The notes below the pieces were generated by a model, which ran no database searches, had not been told where the DNA came from, and worked only from the letters and a program-made list of their open reading frames with translations. Positions 11,516 through 20,220 of a stretch of DNA of 64,000 nucleotides are shown here, piece by piece; the stretch's first letter is position 1; each line of letters opens with the position of its first letter. The position numbers and the translations under genes are program-made. This stretch comes from Tieghemostelium lacteum (taxonomy: Eukaryota > Evosea > Eumycetozoa > Dictyosteliales > Raperosteliaceae): positions 744,001 to 808,000 of the forward strand of contig LODT01000004.1 of assembly GCA_001606155.1 (NCBI GenBank), in the 5' to 3' direction.

Positions 11516-12439
11516 TTAAATTTTAATCTTTCTGTAATTTGAGAAATCAGGAAGATTTCTACATATAAATGATATAATGACTATCATAAGATTAATACCT
11601 AATAAACTTTTACTTAGAGATGATATTAATGCAAAAAGACCTGAATCCATAATACTGAATCTACCTAATGATTTAAAAACTACATTGGTTACATCAGAGG
11701 GTTTTTGACTACCCATTAGATTGAGGAATTTGAAAATGAGATGTTTAGGTACTGCATTAAAGAGATTGGTATGAACAAGACCTGGCTGTACGGCAAGTAC
11801 ATCAATACCATGTATTTTAGATTCTATTGATAATGATTGTGCAAATCCACTGAGAAATGATCTACTTGAGCCATACATAACAGAGAATGGTGAAGGACAT
11901 ACTGATGCTGAAGATGATATGATAACAATACCACCTTTCATCTTATTTGCAATCATTAGCTTATAGAAATGATCAACTAGTCTAATGGTAGTTGAAACTG
12001 TGCATTCAAACATTGCCAATTTCTCTGAGATATCAGATTGATGAAATCCCTCCATTGTAAGATAACCAGCATTACAAACCAACAAGTTGAGATTAATATC
12101 TTTACATTGATTAAAAATGATCTCACATGATTCTTTACTCTTACATAAATCAACACAAATGATTCTACATTCTATATTATATTGTGAGACCAAAGATTTC
12201 TGATATTCTACCAGTTTATCATGCTCCTTTGAAACAATCACTATATTGATACCTTGTTTTGCCAATTCTGTTGCTATATCACCACCTATACCAGAGGAGC
12301 CACCTGTTACCAATGCCCATTTACAATTATATTTACTTTTCAAGTTTTGTTTTTTGATGAATTTTAGAATACAATTTGGAAATAGGTGAGTTAGAAAAAG
12401 AAGAAGTGAAAAAGCTGACAATATACGAAGAAATGTCAT
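11516..12439 (-). CDS. Short-chain dehydrogenase/reductase, membrane-anchored
   Basis: A single exon of 307 residues. A hydrophobic N-terminus (residues 3-25) suggests a membrane anchor, followed by the Rossmann fold: VTGGSSGIG (glycine-rich cofactor loop, about 45-53), the NAG motif in LLVCNAGYL (about 123), a catalytic Ser in IVISSSA and a YGSSR catalytic site (Tyr with Ser in place of Ala, then Arg in place of the usual Lys at the +4 position). The order resembles 17-beta-hydroxysteroid and 3-oxoacyl-CoA reductases of the ER. The family uses Lys at Tyr+4; here the residues are Y-G-S-S-R, so Arg may substitute or the enzyme may be weak. A second hydrophobic stretch lies at the C-terminus. 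The substrate is unknown. Confidence 0.75.
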   Translation of the reverse strand: MTFLRILSAFSLLLFLTHLFPNCILKFIKKQNLKSKYNCKWALVTGGSSGIGGDIATELAKQGINIVIVSKEHDKLVEYQKSLVSQYNIECRIICVDLCKSKESCEIIFNQCKDINLNLLVCNAGYLTMEGFHQSDISEKLAMFECTVSTTIRLVDHFYKLMIANKMKGGIVIISSSASVCPSPFSVMYGSSRSFLSGFAQSLSIESKIHGIDVLAVQPGLVHTNLFNAVPKHLIFKFLNLMGSQKPSDVTNVVFKSLGRFSIMDSGLFALISSLSKSLLGINLMIVIISFICRNLPDFSNYRKIKI

Positions 12440-12592
12440 TTTTACATCCCATTAAAAATCAAAAAAATTAATAATTGGTCAATCGGATTGGAAATTTTTT
12501 GGGATAATAAGAAGTATCAAAATATAAGCTGTTAAAACAATATTTTTGACACTTATGGATACGCATTCCAGACCGTAATTCTTTACAGCCAA

Positions 12593-12675
12593 GAATCTTT
12601 CTTTGCTTGATAGACCGTAGTTATCGAAGTAGTAATTACTTCGATAACTGCGGTCTATCAAGCAAAGAAAGATTC
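12593..12675. repeat. Near-perfect inverted repeat, 39-bp arms with 5-nt loop
   Basis: The left arm, 12593-12631, and right arm, 12637-12675, are reverse complements with one mismatch, around the loop GTAAT. In a plus-strand RNA the mismatch would be a U-G wobble, so the stem would be fully paired. The arms begin GAATCTTTCTTTGC and end TTATCGAAGTA. It lies upstream of the dehydrogenase start and next to the retroelement relic. It could be a fold-back or miniature element, or the source of a hairpin RNA. No target-site duplication is evident. Confidence 0.85.
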
Positions 12676-13309
12676 ACAAAAACGAAGTAAAATACTTCTA
12701 AAACAGGGTGTTTTTCATAAAATATTGTACTTATCCTTTAAAACTATTTATTTTAAATTAGAAATTCAACTGTATTGGCCTTTAGATGTTATAAAATTAC
12801 ATTAAGGTTGATATACCAGTCCAAAAATTTATATAAACACTTCTATGTGGTAAGATATTAGAAATTCATATGTGGTAAACAAGATTTGTAAAATAGATAT
12901 CTATGTCTTATTTATTTGTACAAAAAACTGTGGGGTGTCAACATCAGAACCCGATATTAATACCCTCTAAGAGATTTTTATAGCTTGATTATCTGGATGA
13001 GAGATTGAATAATCCAGTAAAAAAATAACAATAATAATCAACCCCAACTCTAAACGATATTCAAATATATGAAGTAATACCCAAAACCTTAAATAAATTA
13101 AACCAACAAACACCAACACCTTAAAAAACAACTTCAAAAAAATTAAATCCCTTAACATTCACAAAATCATACAACTTCTATAAATAGAAAATCAACAATT
13201 AAATAGAACTATAGTATTTATTTGTACAAATAGATTCAAAGACTTAGATTAAGTTAGAAATCACCCTGATGTAAATAAAAAAAATGGTTTCATATTGTTA
13301 TACTTTAAT

Positions 13310-13700
13310 GTATTACTTGGACTTTTTGGAAGACAATTGGTTCAGATGTGGATTGGTATCTTTTTCAGAAGGAGGTTTGGTGAATATAGTGGTTATTAGA
13401 TCACCTAAATCAGTTTTTTTAAGAGAATAATTATTAGGTGGGAATGTGTAGCTAGTTTTGGATTTAAGGATGAAGGTGCATAACTTGAAGGTTGAGAGAC
13501 ACTACCATTGGTATATTCTTTTTCTTTGTCAATTAATTAAATTAAATTAATTATTGGTATTCATCTAAGGTAATTGTTTTTATAAATGATTTCTTCAATC
13601 ATACTATCAATGAGCTTAGATACAGGCACTTCTTTGGCAATGAAAGATGATGTGGTGAGTGTGTGTTGGGACCTATTTTTGATATTCTAGTATAAATCAA
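13310..13700 (-). pseudogene. Decayed coding relic, family unknown
   Basis: On the minus strand several short segments have coding character in different frames, for example FIAKEVPVSKLIDSMIEEI (near 13640-13600) and KKTDLGDLITTIFTKPPSEK (near 13420-13360), the latter ending in a stop near 13325. No splicing model joins them cleanly. The region adjoins the TRE-like element and may be part of an older mobile element or a dead host gene. Confidence 0.3.
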
Positions 13701-13889
13701 ATTATTGTTTTCTAGGGATTCGTGTTTAGAGTTGTGGAGTTATAAAATAATTAATTAAATTTCAAAAATCCGGATTTTTAAATTATTATTAAATGCAATC
13801 ATAAAATCATTTAAAGTGTAAAATATAGGAATACAGCTATTAGAGGCGCGCCTTGATATTGATTAGATTTTTTATCCAACAATACTTTC

Positions 13890-14610
13890 GAAAATTCAAC
13901 TAAAATAGATAAATCATTCCACTTAAATACGGATTAGGTCTCTGGGATGTTAAAAGAAGATATTTTGCCCAAAGAACTGGAGAGTCAATCTCCAATACCA
14001 AATTGAATATAACCAAGGAATTGACTATCAAAAACAATTAATCGCTCTTTCAAATATCCAAAAAGACTGTTTCTTAGGTAAAGATAAACCCAAAATACAA
14101 TATCTAAACCAATATCCTGAACCTATCTTCAACCATTCAATAGAGGTAGGTCACCAACTCTCTTACAAAAACTTCTTTTCAATTAACGATAACCCTATTT
14201 TTCAAATCAATTACAAAAAATTCACCACACAACACTACTACCACCTCTACCTCTACTCTAAATACAAAAATGACCTCTCCAAACTACCTCAAATCAACAA
14301 CTACCAACCCAAGGAAGGAGAATTTATTTCTCTTCTTCAAATTGACAAAATCATACCCCTCCAACTATATTCCTTCCTCTCACCCCTTCTCAAGTAAAAA
14401 TGGAGAAAAAAGACCATTTCAATTGTTCAAAACTACTCTTAACAATTAGTAAAGTAAAAGACCCAAACCACCACAACATTATATTCCACTTCATCACCAA
14501 ATCACTTCCATTAGATTACTCAAATAAAAAGTTCACTATAAGCAACATAATCTCTGAATCTATCTCCACTCATATATTCTTCGAGTGTCAAACAACCACC
14601 AATGAATAAT
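13890..14610 (+). mobile_element. 3' part of a TRE-like non-LTR retrotransposon (ORF2 C-terminal region), decayed
   Basis: A frame open from 13954 to 14397 (about 147 codons) carries PKNWRVNLQYQIEYNQG, IQYLNQYPEPIFNHSIE, KYKNDLSKLPQINNY and FISLLQIDKIIPLQLYSFL. Just upstream in another frame is YGLGLWDVKRRYFAQ, like the GGLGLW motif after the reverse transcriptase of LINEs. Downstream, again in another frame, ISTHIFFECQ (near 14560-14595) resembles the C-terminal HxFFEC motif of non-LTR ORF2 proteins. The frame changes at least twice and the 5' reverse transcriptase and endonuclease parts are missing, so this is a truncated dead copy. Dictyostelid TRE elements usually sit next to tRNA genes; none is visible here. 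Confidence 0.55.
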
Positions 14611-14687
14611 TTATACTTTGTTGAAGTCTTTGCATTTATTTTAAGAATATCATTTAAATATCATTTATTCAAAAATGGATGAAAAAT

Positions 14688-15335
14688 CTAATCAATATCA
14701 AAGAATATAGCTGAATTACTATATTCTACACTTAAAAAACTAGTGCTATATCCACGAGTTAGTGAAGTGTTTTTTTGTTGTGGTGGTGTGTAGTTTTTGA
14801 ATAGATTACATAACACTTTTGATATATTTTTGTCATGATGTTCAGTAAAACCCTCGATATTTTCCTCTAGTTTTGTTATGGTTTCGGTTACATTGAGTTT
14901 TGAATAGGGTTTTGTTGGATGCACAATTTCGTTACGACGGCTATTTAGCTCGTGCATTTCTTTAAAATCCACTCTATGTTGTTCCCATGCTGTATCATCT
15001 GCGTCTTTGTCTTCTGTGTAGGAGATACTAAACAGACTGAATGATGTGTATTTGTTTGGATCTTTTTTGGATCTCTGGCTGCTCTAGCAAAAGTACCTCC
15101 TGTGGCAGTGATAGGTCCAACATCAACACACCTCGACAGTGAAAGCCTTAGTTTGTTGTCTATCCAGGGGGATATTGATGGTGCCACCAGTTTCAGTTGA
15201 GATGACATCTTGGGTACGGAAATCTGTCAAATCCATTACATGTTGTGGAATGGTTTCCCAATCAATTGATGTGTCGGGGTTTACCATCATCGGTGACATT
15301 GGTGTCACATGTAAACCTAGAATTGAATTTGCCAT
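14688..15335 (-). CDS. Two-exon gene, 199-residue protein of unknown function
   Basis: Exon 1 is 15335-15132 and exon 2 is 15083-14688, joined in phase 0 across a 48-nt intron (GTGTGT...TGCTAG). Without splicing the region splits into three overlapping frames. The protein begins MANSILGLHVTPMSPMMVNP, has an early segment IDWETIPQHVMDLTDF and a C-terminal half rich in Glu, Asn and Lys with helical character (residues about 100-170), including EMHELNSRRNEIVHPTKPY. No signal peptide or membrane segment. No family is recognised. The short intron and GTGTGT donor are unusual; a frameshifted pseudogene is the alternative. It diverges from the histone deacetylase gene. Confidence 0.45.
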
Positions 15336-15688
15336 TTTTATCTTTTTTTGTGTTGTTATATCTCTCTTATTTGTTTTAAGGAAATCTTATCTTTGGTATT
15401 AGAAATTTGGATCTTATTGTCTTCGTTATCCATTGTAAAGGTAAAATTTAGTAGCTTGTATCTTTGGTAATATCTCATTTTGATACCAAGAATAACTAAC
15501 TACACACACAATACATTTGTAAAATGTTGGTACTAAATTTATTCTACATTCAAGTATCTTCTCTATGATATGATTTTATTATTGATAACTTTAAAATTTG
15601 AAAAACTGACGGTTTTTTTTTTATTTTTAAATACTTTTGAAAACAAAGAGGGAGTCAAAGTATTGTAACATTTGTTAAAAAGAAGATA
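15336..15688. promoter_or_regulatory. Divergent intergenic region shared with the histone deacetylase gene
   Basis: A 353-bp spacer between two divergent starts, so it should hold both promoters. A T-rich run (about 15612-15625) lies upstream of the deacetylase ATG. No specific factor site can be claimed. Confidence 0.4.
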
Positions 15689-17110
15689 ATGGCAGAATTT
15701 CCGACAGTTTTAAGAAATACTAGCAAAACAAAAGTTTGTTATTTTATGGATAATGATGTTGGAAACTATTACTATGGACCATATCATCCAATGAAACCAC
15801 ATAGATTATGTCTTACCAATAATCTAGTACTTAACTATGGTCTACATAAAAAGATGGATTTATACAAAGCAAGAAGAGCAGATTCAGAAGATTTATTAAA
15901 ATTTCATTCAGATGACTATGTTCAATTTCTAGAAAGAGTTACACCACAAAATATCAATGAATGGAAAGATATTAAAAAGTTTCACATAGGTGAAGATTGT
16001 CCTGTATTCCCTGGTCTTTGGGACTATTGTCAGATTTATACGGGTGGTTCTATAGAAAGTGCTCATAAACTCAATCATAAAATGTACGATGTTGCAATTA
16101 ATTGGTCAGGTGGTCTTCATCATGCACGTAAAGATGAAGCTTCAGGTTTTTGTTATGTAAATGATATTGTTTTGGGTATATTAGAACTTCTCAAATACTA
16201 CCCAAGAGTTTTGTATATAGATATAGATGTACATCATGGTGATGGTGTACAAGAAGCCTTCTACATGACAGACCGTGTCATGACTGCAAGTTTTCATAAA
16301 TTTGGTGGTGATTTCTTTCCTGGTACTGGAGATTGGGATGAGATTGGTGTTTCTAATGGCAAGCATTATTCTGTAAATGTACCTCTGCATGATGGTATAG
16401 ATGATAGGGCATATCTCAGCATTTTCAAACCTGTCATTCAAGGTATAATGGATTATTATAGGCCAGAAGCTATCGTTCTTCAGTGTGGTGCTGATTCACT
16501 GAGATTTGATAGATTAGGTTGTTTTAATCTCACGATAAACGGACATGCAGAATGTGTTAGATTTGTAAAGAGTTTTAATGTACCAACTATGGTTTTAGGA
16601 GGTGGTGGATATACAGTTAGAAATGTAGCTAGATGTTGGACTTACGAGACCTCAGTGTTATTAGACACTGAAGTCTCAAATGAACTACCTTATAATGACT
16701 ATATTCAATTTTATTCACCTGATTTTCAACTGATACCTGATTACACGGGACTACCTTACAAATACGATAATATGAATACCAAACAATATTTAGATAGTTT
16801 AAAAGTTAAATTACTTGAAAATCTTAGAATTCTACAGTGGGCACCTTCAGTGCAAATTCAAGAGGTTCCACCGGATATTATGAATATTGATATTGATAAA
16901 GAATATGAGGATTCAAAAGTAAGTGTCTTTGTTGTTTATTCCATAGAAACTAAAAAAAATAGATTTTTTTATTTTCAATCACCCCATAATCACAAAATTC
17001 ACTATTAACACAAATATCTTTTTGTTTATTTTTCTTCACTCCTTTTTCAATATAATATCATCATTTAGGAAAACATGGACAATAGAAAGAAAAAACATAG
17101 TATCATGTAA
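15689..17110 (+). CDS. Class I histone deacetylase, HDAC3-like
   Basis: Exon 1 is 15689-16918 and a 14-codon last exon is 17069-17110, joined at GTAAGT...TTTAG in phase 0, giving 423 residues. The zinc-hydrolase motifs are intact: the [20 protein letters not shown] active-site block (about 130-150), [15 protein letters not shown] with the Asp/His metal ligands (about 165-180), [13 protein letters not shown] and [16 protein letters not shown]. Spacing and ANKPHR-like HPMKPHRL at residue 30 are those of RPD3/HDAC1-3, and the overall wording is closest to HDAC3. It removes acetyl groups from histone lysines in nuclear co-repressor complexes. The last exon ends in a basic NRKKKHSIM tail. Reading through the intron would instead give a spurious 439-residue product. 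Confidence 0.92.
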
Positions 17111-17768
17111 AAGTGTTACGCAAAATTTTCAAATAATTCACCTCTTGTACATTATTTATTTAAAAAGCTATTTTTACACACACATTTAATTCAAAAGAAA
17201 TTAATAGGATTGGACCCGTAAACATAAAACAACCTAAGGTCATATAAGGTAAAATCTATTCGACAGTTAATTAATTAATAAAACGAAAACCCATCTTTTG
17301 GTTTTGTGCTTCTATAATTAAAACGAAGAATTCTTAGATATTTTTGTTTTTCATTGTTTTGCATAATAGGTGGGAAACATAAAATTTTTTATAGACTTTA
17401 ATCGAAAAAATTTGTATGATTTCAGAGAAATAAACTGATAAAAATTTAAATATGGAACGTCATTAACTTATTTAAAATCCTCCATCACCAGATCGTATTT
17501 AACAAATTCCACTATCCAATCAATTCTCGGATTGATATATAGACTGATTTTTCTCAATGGATAATTATCTCACAAGGAAATTAAAAAAAAACTTATTCAT
17601 TTATTTTTCTTCACCTTTTTCATCATCATCTTTTAAATATTATTTATTCATATAATTTCTTTTTCTATATATTAAATTTCATATAATTTTTTTTTATTGT
17701 AAAATTAATCTATTCTCTTAAGATCCAACTTTTGTTATTACTATATATATCAACCTTATACTAAAAAC
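17111..17768. other. AT-rich spacer, nothing recognised
   Basis: About 660 bp between tandem genes. It holds the deacetylase 3' end and the GTPase promoter (T-rich tract about 17600-17700). No repeat, RNA gene or open frame of note. Confidence 0.4.
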
Positions 17769-18446
17769 ATGATGAATTTAAAAATCACTGTTCTTGGTAG
17801 CACTGGCACTGGAAAAACTAGTTTAATTTCAAGATACATATACAATGAATTCGCAGGTAAATATCTTAATTTAAATTTTGTTAAGTTTTAATTTTTGATC
17901 AAAAATTAACCGTTAAATTTAAATTTTAAAAAAATTATAGATAGTTATGATCCAACCATAGAAGATTTGTACAGAAAATCAGAGGAATGTGATGGAAATA
18001 ATTATGTGTTAGAAATTATGGATACCTCTGGAACTGAAAAGTTCCTTGCAATGAGAGATCTCTATATTAGAAACGCTAATGCATTCATTCTTGTATACAG
18101 TATCACTTCTCGTGTCAGTTTTCAAGAAGTTGAAAATATCAAAGCCCTAATTACACAAGTTAAAGATACACCATTATCTAATATACCAGTTGTTTTGTTG
18201 GGTAATAAATGTGATTTAGAATCACACAGATCCATTCAAGCAGATGAAGCTCAAGCTCTCTGTAAAAAATGGGGTGTAAAAGAATTTATGGAGACTTCTG
18301 CAAAGTCTGACATGAATATCCACAATGTTTTTGAATCTATAATGAGACAAGCTAAAACCATGAAACTCGACACCAAAACAAAAAAGAAGAGTCTAGTAAA
18401 AAAACTAGTCTCTTCTAAAAAATACGGAAACTGTTTCCTTATGTAA
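17769..18446 (+). CDS. Rap/Ras-like small GTPase with atypical catalytic residues
   Basis: Exons 17769-17856 and 17941-18446 encode 197 residues. Exon 1 supplies the P-loop GSTGTGKTS (about residues 9-17). Then come the effector region SYDPTIEDLYR, switch II DTSGTEKFLAMRDLY, the guanine-binding NKCD and ETSAK motifs and a C-terminal CFLM prenylation box behind a Lys-rich stretch. The wording DTxGTExFxAMRDLY is Rap-like. Three positions depart from Ras: Thr where Ras has Gly12, Ser for Ala59 and Thr for Gln61. Thr61 is normal in Rap, but Thr12 and Ser59 are not. This suggests slow intrinsic GTP hydrolysis and dependence on a Rap-type GAP, as an inference. Likely plasma-membrane signalling. Confidence 0.85.
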
Positions 18447-18953
18447 TATCATCTAATTTATTTTATAGTACCATTACCCGAGTAAAATTACAATCAAGCA
18501 CCATATAATTAATTATAATTATCAAGATATAGTGATCAATTATAATTATATGCAACTCCTAAAAAAGTTCGACATACCAAAAAAGAAACAAAAAAAAGTT
18601 AATGAATGTATATAACATTCGACTTTTAATTTCTTTTTAATCATTTAATATACATTTTTTAGTATATACCATATATAATCCCAATCCTATATAGAAAATA
18701 TTTTTATTTTCCAAATAACAATTTAACTTCAAATAAATTAACATATATATTTATAGATTTTTTTTTTTTAATATTAATATTATCTTTGATGTAATTTCTA
18801 TTTAGACCTGGTAAATTAATTTGATTTAATTGTTTTAAGTTCTCAAAAATTAAGGACTTACACAATCACATTTTTTTTTTTTTTTTTTAAGTTTTTTTTA
18901 TTTTTATCAATTTTTTAATATATAATTTTAATTCCAAATAGAATTAATAAAGA
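18447..18953. other. AT-rich spacer, nothing recognised
   Basis: About 500 bp with long T runs (18-nt run near 18870-18890) before the next ATG. No gene, repeat family or RNA seen. Confidence 0.4.
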
Positions 18954-19958
18954 ATGGCAGATTTTAGTGACTCTGAAAAGGGACTAGTTATAGCCTTATA
19001 CTTGATTGTATTTGGTCTATTATTTATACTTTGGATAGTCAGCAGAAAAATAGTTAAAGTTGTCAGACATACCGAAGTAATGATCATAGAGAGATTTGGT
19101 AAATTTCATGCTACTTTAAACCCAGGTATTCACTTTATTATGCCATTTGTAGATTCACCAAGATTAATTCACTGGAGATACATTGATATACCAGTTGGTG
19201 CTTCCAAACCAAATGTAGTCATTGCAAATACAGATCGTATTGATATGCGTGAACATGTTTTAAGTTTTGGTAGACAGAATGTAATCACTAAAGATACTGT
19301 ACAGATAACTATTGATGCATTGATGTACATTCGTATTACAGATCCTAAAGCTGCAATCTATCGTGTACAAAATCTACCAGATTCAGTTGAATTGCTAGCA
19401 CAAACCACTCTTAGAAATATTATTGCAACTTTGACTCTAGATGATACTTTCTCTTCTAGAGAGCACATTAACCACCAACTCAAAGAGAGAACAGTACGTG
19501 ACGCTGAACGTTGGGGTGTCACTATTACACGTGTAGAGGTTATGTCTATTCATCCACCTGCTGATATCAAAACTGCAATGGAGTTACAAATTCAAAAAGA
19601 CCGTGAAAAGAGATCTGCAATTCTCAATGCAGAAGGTGAAAAAGAGTCACTCATTGTTAAAAGTAAAGGTACCGCTGCTAAAATGGTTTTACTCTCTGAG
19701 GCTGATAAAACAGTTTCAATTCAAAATGCTAAAGCCATTGCTGAATCAAAGAGATTGGCAGCTACCTCTGAAGCTGAGGTTATCCGTATCATTAGAAATG
19801 CAATCAATAATAAGAATGTTTCCTCAACTGGTTTCTTAGTTTCTTCCCAATACTTGGAGTCTCTCCAAAATATAGTTTCCCAAAATACCAATCTCTACAT
19901 GGTCCCAGAATCAAGTGTAGATTTTGCCTCAAATATTTCCAAAATTAAATCAAATTAA
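18954..19958 (+). CDS. Stomatin-like SPFH/Band 7 membrane protein
   Basis: A single exon of 334 residues. One membrane helix (about residues 9-29) is followed by the SPFH domain: IERFGKFHATLNPGIHFIMP, then the LPxSVELLAQTTLRNIIATL segment and ERTVRDAERWGVTITRVEV, ending in a long Ala/Glu/Lys coiled-coil (about 215-290) with the paraslipin-like ILNAEGEKES pattern. Members oligomerise into ring- or cage-shaped scaffolds and mark membrane microdomains, in mitochondria for the SLP2 type. There is no clear mitochondrial presequence, and the N-terminal helix suggests a single-pass or hairpin anchor. The compartment is therefore open. No second gene of an NfeD type is adjacent. Confidence 0.85.
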   Translation: MADFSDSEKGLVIALYLIVFGLLFILWIVSRKIVKVVRHTEVMIIERFGKFHATLNPGIHFIMPFVDSPRLIHWRYIDIPVGASKPNVVIANTDRIDMREHVLSFGRQNVITKDTVQITIDALMYIRITDPKAAIYRVQNLPDSVELLAQTTLRNIIATLTLDDTFSSREHINHQLKERTVRDAERWGVTITRVEVMSIHPPADIKTAMELQIQKDREKRSAILNAEGEKESLIVKSKGTAAKMVLLSEADKTVSIQNAKAIAESKRLAATSEAEVIRIIRNAINNKNVSSTGFLVSSQYLESLQNIVSQNTNLYMVPESSVDFASNISKIKSN

Positions 19959-20220
19959 ATTTATGTTTTTGTATAATAATAAAAAAATAGACTCAACCTG
20001 TGATATTATCCAATTACAGTTTTATTAAATTTGTATATATATAACTTTTAAATCGATTTAAAACTAAAAAAAAATAACTTATTATTTAATAGTTACTACT
20101 TTTAAACTATGTTCAACAATTTAGATAGATTACAGAATTCAACTCATAAATATATTTTATAGAAAATTATTTGTTTTGTTTATTTATGTGTAAAAAAATT
20201 ATATGTTATCAATGTAAGGA

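Noticed and set aside
12541-12600. TCTTTACAGCCAAG next to the hairpin resembles the CCUUACAGCAA motif of dictyostelid Class I RNAs
   Set aside because: It has an extra C and lacks the matching 5' stem and the usual upstream element; too weak to call an RNA gene.
12479-12661. 60-codon minus-strand frame
   Set aside because: It runs into one arm of the hairpin and has no coding character.
12967-13158. 63-codon hydrophobic minus-strand frame
   Set aside because: Hydrophobicity comes from A/T-rich codons (Leu, Ile, Phe); the opposite strand looks like decayed element sequence.
13847-13854. GGCGCGCC octamer in AT-rich DNA
   Set aside because: Striking by composition, but a single 8-bp palindrome has no supporting context.
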